64,000 nt of DNA from Styela clava (lineage: Eukaryota; Chordata; Ascidiacea; Stolidobranchia; Styelidae): contig NC_135252.1 of assembly GCF_964204865.1 (NCBI RefSeq), forward strand, positions 13,227,383-13,291,382, read 5' to 3'. Below the pieces are notes generated by a model. The model ran no database searches. It was given only the letters and a program-made list of their open reading frames with translations, and had not been told where the DNA came from. Shown here one piece after another: positions 1-12,557 of this stretch; position 1 is the stretch's first letter, and each line of letters begins with the position of its first letter. A program made the translations under genes and the position numbers.

Positions 1-1215
1 GTTTTAATTGAACACGAAGTGGACCTATGAATCGTTTTGGTATTGCACAAGAAGTGTACATATGGATAGTTATGTTATTATGGTATTTTTTATCATGTTG
101 TTAGTTTAGTTTTCTTTTTTTCTCCTTCTTGTTGGAAAAAAGACCTGCTTTTTTATTAACTACTGGACCAATTGCTTTGAAATTGTCAGTGATTAAAAAA
201 TGACATTAAAATTTTATTTGTTATTTGTTTTTCACTTCTACATTTCGTGTGATGACCTCAAAATCAATAAACATTATTTGTAGCGGTTCGTTGATCTCTC
301 TCGTGCCACTTTTGTTTCTACGCGAAAGTCGGAGATTTTTTGACAGTACTGTAAAGGATGAGGTAGACTACTACTTCGTTTTGATCTCCGTGTACATATA
401 TTTGAGACATCGCTCTTTTGTTCCTTGTCGCATCCATGTTGCCGTATGCAACTTGTTAAATCGCTCCATTAATTTGCAGCATCGTAATATGATTTTTACA
501 CTACTACTACCACATGGCGACCCTGTTCAGGGTTATATTATAGTTTGTAGACTACCTTGATTTTTGAAGCATATATTATATACGAATATGAAACGAAGGG
601 TACACATAAATACTTTTAAACTGTTTATTATAACATGAAGTATATAATAGATTTTTATGATTCTCTGTATATCGGAGTGATTATGGAAGTATTCCATCAA
701 AATTTTACAGGTTAGGGAAGCCAAAAATTAACATGTTTATGACAAAAATTGGGTATGCCAGATTTTTTTTAATTAAACGATATTTAGGAGCCTCTCTAAA
801 ATTATTTTGAAATCCCGGAGGCTGTCATTGAAATATTTGTTTTCAATTTAAAAAATCTTTCTTTCAAAACGAAATTGATCCCAACATAGTTTAACAGGAT
901 TTTACCATTTATTCTAATTTGGCATGGTCAGCAAGATCGTGCATGTCGTGAATACAATGTATATATATGCACTTCAAGATATTTTTGTTGTTTTTTTCTT
1001 GTCATTCTTAGATTTCGAAGTCTAAATGGTCATTCGGGCATAAAACAAAGCGGAGTATAAACATTATCAAATATGTAACGGGCATTAACATAATTCTTCA
1101 ATTTGGATAATTCTACATTGATCTAAATATACACTTTAAGTCACATATACAATTGCAATTATTTTTATGAAAGTTTTCCCAAACATTATTACAAGCATGA
1201 ATGTCCAGATTCGGG

Positions 1216-3269
1216 TTAAGCTAACAGATAATCCGATGGGTTCAGGTCACCACACCCGAATGTCACTAATGTGTTCGGGTCGATTCCTTGCTCAACTGCA
1301 AAAGCTTTGAGTTCTGAAAGATTGTCATCGTTTATTGTCGGCGTTCTGGTAAAAAATTGTAAAAGCTTCTGACCTGTAACACAACAACGGTGAAATAATG
1401 ATAGTAATAAAATAGTCATAAACTGCAATCAGACAGGAAAAGTCAACTGCAGTTTTTTCGGAGCAGTTTTATTAATTTCAATTGGAGTAAAACAATTATG
1501 AGACATGTAACCATATTAAGGGTCAAAAGTCATGAATATAACTCACCAGCCTCCATTGGAGTCAATATACTGAAGAAAGTAGAATAGTCGGTTGAATAGT
1601 CATGTGGATGGGAGTAGAACAATGGCTCTCCTGTAAATAGAAAGTGGATTTGCAAAATATCGCATTTCATGCAATTCATGTAACACTTTTACCTTTAGAA
1701 GGAGGTCTTATCTTTGTGCCAACAGAGAGCTGTTCTTGATAAAGCTTTGTTTCTATCTTTTCCCAGCTTTTCTCTGAAAGAAGTTAAATGCCAATCATAT
1801 GATCGTGGTATGATTAATTAATTCTGTGACTTCACTGTAATGAATATTGACAAGAACTACATGATACAGAATGATTGCTCGGTTCACTAGAAACTAGAAC
1901 CCAATGAAACTGCCTAATTTGTACGCGATAACAATCTTGAAGGTGAATATAAATCACTGAAACTCTCACCAAACTTCTGATTATGCCAAATTTGACCCAG
2001 GTGGTCGCGGTATAAATCTTCTGCAAAGGAGTGAGGATTCTGTGATTTATTCCTGTTATGAAACAAATAACATAGGAATTTTAATAATTTATCTCGTGTA
2101 GATCGATATATCGTATTTTCCGGCGAATAAGTCGCTTTGCTAGACCCAAACTTATGGCCTGATTTTTTTTGGGGGGAGGGGGGTCGTCCTACAAGGCGAG
2201 TATGGTAATTTTCATTTTTTGGTGTCGCCTTATTATGTATTAGGTAATGTTCTTTTATGGGAGACGCATTCGCGAGTTGAACACAATTAGATTAAAATTT
2301 AAAGACAGTTTGAATTCCTGTAGTTATCATGGATTGAATATTACAATACAAGAAAACGTCATTATAGGCTATTTCAACCAATGCACAAACGCGGCGACCG
2401 CTCAAAAGGCATTACATGGTAATTTGAGATTTCGATATTGTCGCGATATTACAACCCCGACTTATTGGCAGGTTATATGCAAAAAAAACATTTTTTCAGG
2501 CTCAAAAACGGGCCTCGTCTTATTTACGGGGTAGACTTATTCGCCGGTGAAATACGGTATATATTTTATTTTTATCAACTAGCAACGTTGTTTTCCTTTT
2601 GAAATACTACTCACTTGGGTAAGTTATAATAGTATAGACTCATCCCATTCTCTGTTACGTTGAAAGGTGCAACAACATGACACTTCCATAATACGTTCCA
2701 GGACGAGACGTCCACACCAAGTGTGAGAAACCAGACTCCTTGCAACTGAGAGTAAGATGGAAAGTGAAATACGTTTTTACGCTTAGAGTGCTCGGAGCAT
2801 TGGGTATTTTTTATATTTTTCAAAACGGATATTTTGTAAACACGGGTTTGTTTCGAAGTATTCGTATTTTTTTTTCAGTAAAAAACACAGAAAAACTGCA
2901 GCTTTACGTAGCAATTACAACTCGTAATCGTTGCGCTCCATTCGTGAGACGGCGTAGGTCCATTACAAGATCACACTATTTTGTAACTGCCTCGAGTACG
3001 CAATGAAATTAGAAAATATTTTTTACAATTCTTATGATGCGATTCTCCGTGTCATTTTCAACATATTTCGAAGAAAGAGCAATAGTGTTATTGTCCTGGA
3101 GAACATCTCAGGTACAAAATTAGAGGTATAATACAATTAATGTTCAACAAATACTTTTTTATCAACTTACGCGTTCAAAATCAGTATCATTTCCTGAATA
3201 TATTTCTCGACTCCATGCGAACGATAAGAACAGAATAATCAAAGACAAGGAAGAAGTTGACTCCATCAT
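1216..3269 (-). CDS. Secreted lipocalin-like protein, array copy A (six exons)
   Basis: Six exons with GT-AG borders and matching phases: 3269-3171, 2745-2615, 2052-1970, 1773-1693, 1630-1547, 1373-1216 (636 nt, 211 aa). Exon 1 encodes a signal peptide starting MMESTSSLSLIILFLSFAWS. Exon 2 opens with LQGVWFLTLG, which fits the lipocalin G-x-W motif at the first strand (Gly36, Trp38). Cys55 and Cys200 could form the usual bridge between barrel and C-terminal tail. The last exon has FFTRTP followed by a helix-like segment, as after the lipocalin barrel. NDT (27-29), NVT (62-64) and NKS (78-80) are possible glycosylation sites. Lipocalins bind small hydrophobic ligands outside the cell; the ligand here is unknown. 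Exon 3 must start at 2052, not after the nearer CAG, or the frame breaks. The reading frame is fully open. Family assignment rests on motif and size only. Confidence 0.68.
2111..2557. mobile_element. Terminal-inverted-repeat element (MITE-like) in intron 2 of copy A
   Basis: The ends are inverted: CGTATTTTCCGGCGAATAAG at the left and the reverse complement of CGTATTTCACCGGCGAATAA at the right. The element lies in the intron between exons 2 and 3 of the lipocalin-like gene. The equivalent intron of unit C (near 13428) lacks it and reads straight through a TATA-rich site. No transposase is encoded; the open frame inside (2247-2534) is a by-product. A relative lies at 19272-19636. Superfamily not assigned. 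Confidence 0.75.
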
Positions 3270-3870
3270 CCCAGCCTTGTGAATATCTCAATGCGAATAA
3301 TTGCTGGAATGACAGTGCAGAGGGAAAAAACATATTAAATAGAAGCATAAATAGGAACATTATATAATGGGTCGTGATGCAAATATGTCATGATGTTTTT
3401 ATTTTGTCTGCACTTTTTCGATATTTTTTGAGTGTTCACTAGCATTTCCTTTGAACACTGCTATTGAAACGCAGAAACATTATTTACGTTCTATCTTTTA
3501 AATTTGTGAATTACACTTATATACGTACATTCAGGAAACAACTTTGAAAATTTTAATTAAAAATTTACATATTTATATTGGCGAAATTACATTAGGGGTT
3601 CATTTGCACATGAAGCTAAACTTATGTAAGTCGCAAGGTGCGTTTAAAACGTAGAACCATGTCACAGCAGCCAGGTGTGTTGCAGATTAAAACAGATGAA
3701 TCTATATCGCATTTTCTAATTTCAAATTTTGTATGATTGATATATATATATATATATGTAGGTAAAAGTCAAATTCGGAACTTTGGGTATATCCAGCCAC
3801 ATACTCAACAATTACACCACGCTTTGAATAAATCAATTTCTGAAGTGTCAACTACACCTGATAATGTTCA

Positions 3871-4460
3871 ATGATGAAAATCAACAAAAATCGTTGTAAT
3901 ATTTCCGAATCATATGCTGTGCCCAGGGAAGATCGAGTAATGTCGCAACTTCGTCGCAACCGTGGAACACGTTTCAAAGAATTGTAAATCGTCAAAATAT
4001 AGCGTTTAATACTATTCATATAAAAAGATTAATGACAGTTTCAGTATTTTATTTTCACCTTCAAGACTGTTATTGGCTTATTGCTGTAGTTAGTTTCCGG
4101 GAAACCAAAAAAATCATTGTATATTAAGTAGTTCTTGGCAATTTTCATTGAAGTGAAATCACTGAATCAATCAATTATACCAACAATTTGATTGGCATTC
4201 AATTTGCTTTCAGAGGAAATCTGGGAAGAGATGGATACAGAACTTTATCAAGAACAACCTTCTGTTGGCAGTAACTTGGCGCAGAGATAAGATCACACTC
4301 CCTCCCATGAGAATTTATGAAAGATGTTACTAAAGCACGAATTGCGATATTATACAAATCCACTTTCTATCTACAAGAGAGTCATGGTCCTATTCTCATC
4401 CACGTGCCTATCCAACCGAATATTTAGTTTTCTTTAGTCATTTGACTTCAATGGAGAATG
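3871..4460 (+). pseudogene. Plus-strand decayed copy of the lipocalin-like gene, unit A
   Basis: Opposite to gene A and facing away from it, two segments match its exons 4 and 5. From 4214, after a CAG acceptor, the sequence encodes a relative of the exon-4 peptide (EEIWEEMDTELYQEQPSVG), then a stop after a small insertion. About 4375-4460 matches exon 5 (YSHPRAYPTEY) and ends at a GT donor, but its acceptor AG has become AA. A 39-codon open frame at 3871-3987, shared by all three units, precedes them; I do not recognise it. No exon 6 match follows in this unit, because a repeat replaces it. Probably non-functional. Confidence 0.65.
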
Positions 4461-4869
4461 GTGAGTAATATTCACGAAATTTCCTCAGTAATTTTATCAT
4501 GTTCCACTTGATGTTCACATGTTTCATCATTGTTTTACTCCTATGGACCTTTCCCGACCTTTGACCCCCAAAAAATTCTTCCCATACTTTACCATTGCAA
4601 ACTTTTGGGGCTATTTTAAAAGTGCTTTGGCGAGTTGGCGCCTGTAAAATAGGGTATTTGTTTCAAACCATCATTATGATTTATCGCATACAACAATCTG
4701 ATTTTTAAAAGTATCGGTAAAGAATTTTAGCCTAGTCTATCACAGATATTTCTACACTAATTTTTTATAACATTTAATTATTTACCGAATAAAACAAGGG
4801 TCGTCACAGTTGCTTTGCTGTACAGAGGGTGGCTGCATTGCATCATTCAACAAAATTTAGCCATTTTAT

Positions 4870-5125
4870 CTTTTCCAATTATTGGACACGTCAGTGTACA
4901 TAGCGATCGTTTCGATATTATGTTGTTATTGTTCATGTTCTTCTCCGTCACCATAAAATCGTAATTTGATATTACCACCATAAATTGATTTTTTGCCAGA
5001 AGGCTATTACTTTTATTTATTTCAAGAATTTCTGTGGACTTCAAGAGATTAGTTTTTTATGTGTCAGAATAAAAAATAGCGACACCTTGTGACGTGTCCA
5101 TATATTTGAGCTCAGTTCTCTTGTT
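4870..5125. repeat. Dispersed repeat containing ATTGGACACG...CGTGTCCATATATTTGAG
   Basis: This stretch runs from ATTGGACACGTCAGTG to CGTGTCCATATATTTGAGCT. The same elements recur at 10560-10815 and, in reverse orientation, at 51385-51615; partial copies lie at about 130-430 and 5915-6075. The ends carry short inverted matches (GGACACGT / ACGTGTCC), so a small non-autonomous DNA element is likely. No coding content. Confidence 0.6.
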
Positions 5126-6860
5126 CTAAACTAGATTTTGTCAATGTTCAAATATCAAGTTTGGAGACAATAGATTTTTTTTCCGCTATCGAAGACCGAA
5201 CGCGTTAAATGTTAAAGAAGTTTTAATATATTTTCTTGTCATCGACTAGTCAATATATCATATTCATGATATCCAAATGACATGTGCAACCCTTTTCTAA
5301 ACCTATGGCTGCTTCAACCATTAGTCTAACAATCTGGCTTATTCAAGACAGCAATAATTTGAGATTGAGTCTACACAAATTAAATGTGTTAATACGCCAA
5401 ACGAGCAACCGATTTCTAGTTGATCAATCGCCAAATAGCCTTGCGCGGTATTCGTCGGTGAATGATAATATGATGGAAATCGTTTAACTCTAAATTATTC
5501 ATAGCGAAAGTCATAGCTATTTTACTGATTTTTATTTCCCTTCTTAAGTCAAAAGTTTGACAAAGATTGATTTGTACAGAGCGTAGTTTACTTGCGAATA
5601 TATCTCAGGCACGCAAAATTTATTTCAAGAAATGTAATGATAGAATGTAACGCATTTAGAAAAAACTGTGCAATTGATGAATATTTACCTAACAGTACCA
5701 CAATCAACATTATATCGTTTTTATTTCATATTTATTTTGAGAATTTGTGATAGAGAAGTGCATGAGCTGCGTAATTGATGATATCCCTGTAACGATTACC
5801 CCAAGTTTTATGATCAACGTTAATGCGTAACGAACGAAGAAAGCAAAGATTTAGCACCAAGACAGAAAATTTTATGAAATGCGGTTTCATACAGGAACAG
5901 AAAAACCCCTAGCTTTTATCATTTACTACTGGACCAATGCTACTTTTTTGCTACCTGAAAGTCGGAGATTTTTTGACAGTACTGTAAAATAAAAGGTAGA
6001 CTAATACTTCGTTTTGATCTCCGTGTACATATATTTGAGTCATCACTCTCTTGTTCCTTGTCGCATCCATGTTGTCGTATGCGAGTTGTTAACTCGATCG
6101 CGTTGCATTAATTTGCAGCATCGTAATAGGATCTTTACACTACTACTACCACATAGCGACCCTGTTCAGGATTATACTTATAGTTTGTAGACTACCTTGA
6201 TTTTTAAAGCATATATTATATACGAATATGGAAGGTAGGGTACACATCAATACTTTTAAACTGTTTATTATAATATGAAGTATTAGATTTTTATGGCTCT
6301 CTGTATATTGGAGTGATTATGGACGTCTTCCATCAAAATTCTACAGGTTAGGAAAGCCAAAAATGAACATGTTTATGACAAAAATTGGTTATGCCAAGTT
6401 TTTTTTTAATTAAACGATATTAAGAGCCTCTCTAAAATTATTTTGAAATCCCGGAGGCCGCCATTGAAATATTTTTTTTTTAAGTCAAAAAATCTTTTCT
6501 TCAAAACGAAATTGATCCCAACATAGTTTAACAGGAATTTTCCGTTCATTCTAATTTGGCATGGTCAGCAACATCGTGCATGTGGTGAATACAATGTATA
6601 TGCACTTCAAGATATTTTTTATTTGTTTTTCTTGTTATTCTTAGATTTCGAAGTTTAAATGGTCATTCGGGCATAAAACAAACCTGAGTATAAACATTAT
6701 CAAATATGTAACGGACATTACCATAATTCTTCAACTTAGTTAATTCTACATTGATCTAAATATACACTTTAAGTCACATATACAATTGAAATTATTTTTA
6801 TGAAAGTTTTCCCAAACATTGTTACAAACACTATTACAAGCATGAATGTTCAGATTCGGG

Positions 6861-8913
6861 TTAAGCTAACAGATAATCCGATGGAATCAGGTCACCACAC
6901 CCGAATGTCACTAATGTGTTTGGGTCGATTCCTTGCTCAACTGCAAAAGTTTTGAGTTCTGAAAGATTGTCATCGTTTATTGTCGGCGTTCTGGTAAAAA
7001 ATTGTAAAAGCCCCTGACCTGTAACACAACAACGGTGAAATAATGATAGTTATAAAATATACATAAACTGCAATCAGACTGGAAAAGTCAACTGCAGTTT
7101 TTTCGTAGCAGTTTTATTAATTTCAATAGGAGTAAAACAGTTATGAGACATGTAACCATATAAAGAGTCAAAAGTCATGAATATAACTCACCAGCCTCCA
7201 TTGGAGTCAATATACTAAAGAAAGTAGAATAGTCGGTTGAATAGTCATGTGGATGGGAGTAGAACAATGGCTCTCCTGTAAATAGAAAGTGGATTTGCAA
7301 ATTGCAATCGCAATTCATGCAATTCATGTAACACTTTTACCTTTAGAAGGAGGTCTTATCTTTGTGCCAACAGAAAGCTGTTCTTGATAAAGCTCTGTTT
7401 CTATCTTTTCCCAGCTTTTCTCTGAAAGAAGTTAAATGCCAATCATATGATCGTGGTATGATTAATTAATTCTGTGACTTCACTGTAATGAATATTGACA
7501 AGAACTACATGATACAGAATGATTGCTCGGTTCACTAGAAACTAGAACCCAATGAAACTGCCCAATTTGTACGCGATAACAATCTTGAAGGTGAATATAA
7601 ATCACTGAAACTCTCACCAAACTTCTGATTATGCCAAATTTGACCCAGGTGGTCGCGGTATAAATCTTCTGCAAAGGAGTGAGGATTCTGTGATTTATTC
7701 CTGTTATGAAACAAATAACATAGGAATTTTAATAATTTATCTCGTGTAGATCGATATATCGTATTTTCCGGCGAATAAGTCGCTTTGCTAGACCCAAACT
7801 TATGGCCTGATTTTTTTTGGGGGGAGGGGGGTCGTCCTACAAGGCGAGTATGGTAATTTTCATTTTTTTGGTGTCGCCTTATTATGTATTAGGTAATGTT
7901 CTTTTATGGGGGACGCATTCGCGAGTTGAACACAATTAGATTAAAATTTAAAGACAGTTTGAATTCCTGTAGTTATCATGGATTGAATATTACAATACAA
8001 GAAAACGTCATTATAGGCTATTTCAACCAATGCACAAACGCGGCGACCGCTCAAAAGGCATTACATGGTAATTTGAGATTCCGATATTGTCGCGATATTA
8101 TAACCCCGACTTATTGGCAGGTTATATGCAAAAAAACATTTTTTCAGGCTCAAAAACGGGCCTCGTCTTATTTACGGGGTAGACTTATTCGCCGGTGAAA
8201 TACGGTATATATTTTATTTTTATCAACTAGCAACGTTGTTTTCCTTTTGAAATACTACTCACTTGGATAAGTTATAATAGTATAGACTCATCCCATTCTC
8301 TGTTACGTTGAAAGGTGCAACAACATGACACTTCCATAATACGTTCCAGGACGAGACGTCCACACCAAGTGTGAGAAACCAGACTCCTTGCAACTGAGAG
8401 TAAGATGGAAAGTGAAATACGTTTTTACGCTTAGAGTGCTCGGAGCATTGGGTATTTTTTATATTTTTCAAAACGGATATTTTGTAAACACGGGTTTGTT
8501 TCGAAGTATTCGTATTTTTTTTTCAGTAAAAAACACAGAAAAACTGCAGCGTTACGTAGCAATTACAACTCGTAATCGTTGCGCTCCATTCGTGAGACGG
8601 CGTAGGTCCATTACAAGATCACATTATTTTGTAACTGCCTCGAGTACGCAATGAAATTAGAAAATATTTTTTACAATTCTTATGATGCGATTCTTCGTGT
8701 CATTTTCAACATATTTCGAAGAAAGAGCAATAGTGTTATTGTCCTGGAGAACATCTCAGGTACAAAATTAGAGGTATAATACAATTAATGTTCAACAAAT
8801 ACTTTTTTATCAACTTACGCGTTCAAATTCAATATCATTTCCTGAATATATTTCTCGACTCCATGCGATAAGAACAGAATAATCAAAGACAAGGAAGAAG
8901 TTGACTCCATCAT
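6861..8913 (-). CDS. Lipocalin-like protein, array copy B, with frameshifted signal exon
   Basis: Exons correspond one to one with copy A: 8913-8819, 8393-8263, 7700-7618, 7421-7341, 7275-7192, 7018-6861. Exons 2-6 are open with intact splice sites and identical lengths, and keep the G-x-W motif and both cysteines. Exon 1 differs: copy A has GCGAACGATAAG where B has GCGATAAG, a 4-bp deletion that shifts the usual start out of frame with the mature protein. In B an upstream ATG at 9004 is now in frame through exon 1; it begins MFLFMLLFNMFFPSALSF, which is hydrophobic. Copy B is therefore either a recent pseudogene or uses this longer leader. Coding differences from A in the last exon include Lys to Gly, Ala to Thr and Asn to Ile. 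Confidence 0.55.
7759..8205. mobile_element. Same intronic TIR element in copy B
   Basis: Nearly identical to 2111-2557 and at the same intron position, between exons 2 and 3 of copy B. The shared insertion shows that it was present before the A/B duplication. It has the same inverted ends (CGTATTTTCCGGCGAATAAG) and no transposase. Confidence 0.75.
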
Positions 8914-9394
8914 CCCAGCCTTGTGAATATCTCAATGCGAATAATTGCTGGAATGACAGTGCAGAGGGAAAAAACATATTAAATAGAAGCATAAATAGGA
9001 ACATTATATAATGGGTCGTGATGCAAATATGTCATGATGTTTTTATTTTGTCTGCACTTTTTCGATATTTTTTGAGTGTTCACTAGCATTTCCTTTGAAC
9101 ACTGCTATTGAAACGCAGAAACATTATTTACGTTCTATCTTTTAAATTTGTGAATTACACTTATATACGTAGATTCAGGAAACAACTTTGAAAATTTAAA
9201 TTAAAAATTTACATATGTATATTGGCGAAATTACATTCGGGGTTCATTTGCACATGAAGCTAAACTTATGTATGTCGCAAGGTGTGTTTAAAACGTAGAA
9301 CCATGTCACAGCAGCCAGGTGTGTTGCAGAAAAAAACAGATGAATCTATATCGCATTTTCTAATTTCAAATTTTGTATGATTGATATATATATA

Positions 9395-9502
9395 TATGTG
9401 GCTGGATATACCCAAAGTTCCGAATTTGACTTTTACCTACATATATATATATATATGTAGGTAAAAGTCAAATTCGGAACTTTGGGTATATCCAGCCACA
9501 TA
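9395..9502. repeat. 108-bp perfect palindrome with TA-rich centre
   Basis: The left arm begins TATGTGGCTGGATATACCCA and the right arm ends with its exact complement, TGGGTATATCCAGCCACATA. The centre is an AT dinucleotide run at 9441-9456. Both 54-base arms pair without a mismatch. Units A (about 3745-3803) and C carry only the right-hand arm, so the left arm is specific to unit B. It could extrude as a cruciform or hairpin. Position: between gene B and its plus-strand relic. Confidence 0.9.
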
Positions 9503-9569
9503 CTCAACAAATACACCACGCTTTGAATAAATCAATTTCTGAAGTGTCAACTACACCTGATAATGTTCA

Positions 9570-10159
9570 ATGATGAAAATCAACAAAAATCGTTGTAATA
9601 TTTCCGAATCATATGCTGTGCCCACGGAAGATCGAGTAATGTCGCAACTTCGTCGCAACCGTGGAACACGTTTCAAAGAATTGTAAATCGTCAAAATATA
9701 GCGTTTAATACCATTCATTTTAAAAGATTAATGAGAGTTTCAGTAATTTATTTTCACCTTCAAGACTGTTATTGGCTTATTGCTGTAGTTAGTTTCCGGG
9801 AAACCAAAAAAATCATTGTATATTAAGTAGTTCTTGGCAATTTTCATTGAAGTGAAATCACTGAATCAATCAATTATACCAAAAACGTATTTGATTGGCA
9901 TTCAATTTGCTTTCAGAGAAAATCTGGGAAGAGATGGATACAGAACTTTATCAAGAACAACCTTCTGTTGGCAGTAACTTGGCGCAGAGATAAGATTACC
10001 CTCCCTCCCATGAGAATTTATGGAAGATGTAAAACCTGAATTGCGGTATTATACAAATCCACTTTCTATCTACAAGAGAGTCATGGTCCTATTCTCATCC
10101 ACGTGCCTATCCAACCGAATATTTAACTTTCTTTAGTCATTTGACTTCAATGGAGAATG
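9570..10159 (+). pseudogene. Plus-strand decayed lipocalin-like copy, unit B
   Basis: Same layout as in unit A: a 39-codon open frame (9570-9686), then an exon-4-like segment near 9916 (EKIWEEMDTELYQEQPSVG, then a stop after an insertion), then an exon-5-like segment ending at 10159 before a GT donor. The acceptor of the exon-5-like segment is AA instead of AG. No exon 6 follows. Confidence 0.65.
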
Positions 10160-10559
10160 GTGAGTAATATTCACGAAATTTCCTCAGTAATTTTATCATG
10201 TTCCACTTGATGTTCACATGTTTCATCATTGTTTTACTCCTATGGACCTTTGACCCCCAAAAAATTCTTCCCATACTTTACCATTGCAAAACTTTTGGGG
10301 CTATTTTAAAAGTGCTTTTGCGAGTTGGCGCCTGTAAAATAGGGTATGTGTTTCAAACCATCATTATGATTTATCGCATACAACAATCTGATTTTTAAAA
10401 GTATCGGTAAAGAATTTTAGCCTAGTCTATCACAGATATTTCTACACTAATTTTTTATAACATTTAATTATTTACCGAATAAAACAAGGGTCGTCACAGT
10501 TGCTTTGCTGTACAGAGGGTGGCTGCATTGCATCATTCAACAAAATTTAGCCATTTTAT

Positions 10560-10815
10560 CTTTTCCAATTATTGGACACGTCAGTGTACATAACGATCGT
10601 TTCGATATTATGTTGTTATTGTTCATGTTCTTCTCCGTCACCATAAAATCGTAATTTGATATTACCACTATAAATTGATTTTTTGCCAGAAGGCTATTAC
10701 TTTTATTTATTTCAAGAATTTCTGTGGACTTCAAGAAATTAGTTTTTTATGTGTCAGAATAAAAAATAGCGACAACTTGTGACGTGTCCATATATTTGAG
10801 CTCAGTTCTCTTGTT
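10560..10815. repeat. Dispersed GGACACGT repeat, unit B copy
   Basis: Copy of the repeat at 4870-5125, differing by a few bases, located after the plus-strand relic of unit B. See also the reverse-oriented copy at 51385-51615. Confidence 0.6.
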
Positions 10816-12557
10816 CTAAACTAGATTTTGTCAAAGTTCAAATATCAAGTTTGGAGACAATAGATTTTTTTCTGGTATCGAAGATCGAACGCGTTAAATG
10901 TTAAAGAAGTTTTAATATATTTTTTCTTGTCATCGACTAGTCAATATATCATATTCATGATATCGAAATGACATGTGCAACCCTTTTCTAAACCTATTGC
11001 TGCTTCAATCATTAGTCTAACAATCTGGCTTATTCAAGACAACAATAATTTGAGATTGAGTCTACACAAATTGAATGTGTTAATACACCAAACGAGCAAC
11101 CGATTTCTAGTTGATCAATCGCCAAATAGCCTTGCGCGGTATTCGTCGGTGAATGATAATATGACGGAAATCGTTTGACTCTAACTTATTCATAGCGAAA
11201 GTCATAGCTATTTTACTGATTTTTATTTCCCTTTTCAAGTCAAAAGTTTGACAAAGATTGATTTGTACAGAGCGTAGTTTACTTGCAAATATATCTCAGG
11301 CACGCAAAATTTATTTCAAGAAATGTAATGATAGAATGTAACGCATTTAGAAAAAACTGTGCAATTGATAAATATTTACCTAACAGTACCACAATCAACA
11401 TTATATCGTTTTTATTTCATATTTATTTCGAGAATTTGTGATAGAGAAGTGCATGAGCTGCGTAATTGATGATATCCCTGTAACGATTACCCCAAGTTTT
11501 ATGATCAACGTTAATGCGTAACGAACGAAGAAAGCAAAGCTGTAGCACCAAGACAGAAAAATCTATGAAATGCGGTTTCATACAGGAACAGAAAAACCCC
11601 TAGCTTTTATCATTTACTACTGGACCAATGCAACTTTTTTGCTACCTGAAAGTCGGAGATTTTTTGGCAGTACTGTAAAATATAAGGTAGACTAATACTT
11701 CGTTTTGATCTCCGTGTACATATATTTGAGTCATCACTCTCTTGTTCCTTGTCGCATCCGTGTTGTTCCATGTCGTATGCGAGTTGTTAACTCGATCGCG
11801 TTGCATTAATTTGCAGCATCGTAATAGGATCTTTACACTACTACTACCACATAGCGACCCTGTTCAGGATTATACTTATAGTTTGTAGACTACCTTGATT
11901 TTTAAAGCATATATTATATACGAATATGGAAGGTAGGGTACACATCAATACTTTTAAACTGTTTATTATAATATGAAGTATTAGATTTTTATGGCTCTCT
12001 GTATATTGGAGTGATTATGGACGTCTTCCATCAAAATTTTACAGGTTAGGAAAGCCAAAAATGAACATGTTTATGACAAAAATTGGTTATGCCAAGTTTT
12101 TTTCCAATTAAACGATATTAGGAGCCTCTCTAAAATTATTTTGAAATCCCGGAGGCTGCCATTGAAATATTTTTTTTAAAGTCAAAAAATCTGTTCTTCA
12201 AAACGAAATTGCTCCCAACACAGTTTAACAGAAATGTTCCGTTCATTCTAATTTGGCATGGTCAGCAACATCGTGCATGTGGTGAATACAATGTATATGC
12301 ACTTCAAGATATTTTTGTTTGGTGATTCTTGTTCTTCTTAGATTTCGAAGTCTAAATGGTCATTCGGGCATAAAACAAAGCTGAGTATAAACATTATCAA
12401 ATATGTAACGGACATTAACATAATTATTCAACTTGGTTAATTCTACATTTATCTAAATATACACTTTAAGTCACATATACAAATGCAAATATTTTTTTGA
12501 AAGTTTTTCCAAACATTGTTACAAACACTATCACAAGCATGAATGTTCAGATTCGGG

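Noticed and set aside
2247-2534. 95-residue open frame, repeated at 7896-8198
   Set aside because: It lies wholly inside the TIR element in the lipocalin introns, differs in its C-terminus between the copies by a frameshift, and shows no family features.
2740-3006. 88-residue plus-strand frame, repeated at 8388-8654
   Set aside because: It overlaps exon 2 of the minus-strand gene and its intron. Conservation follows from the recent duplication, and unit C does not keep it.
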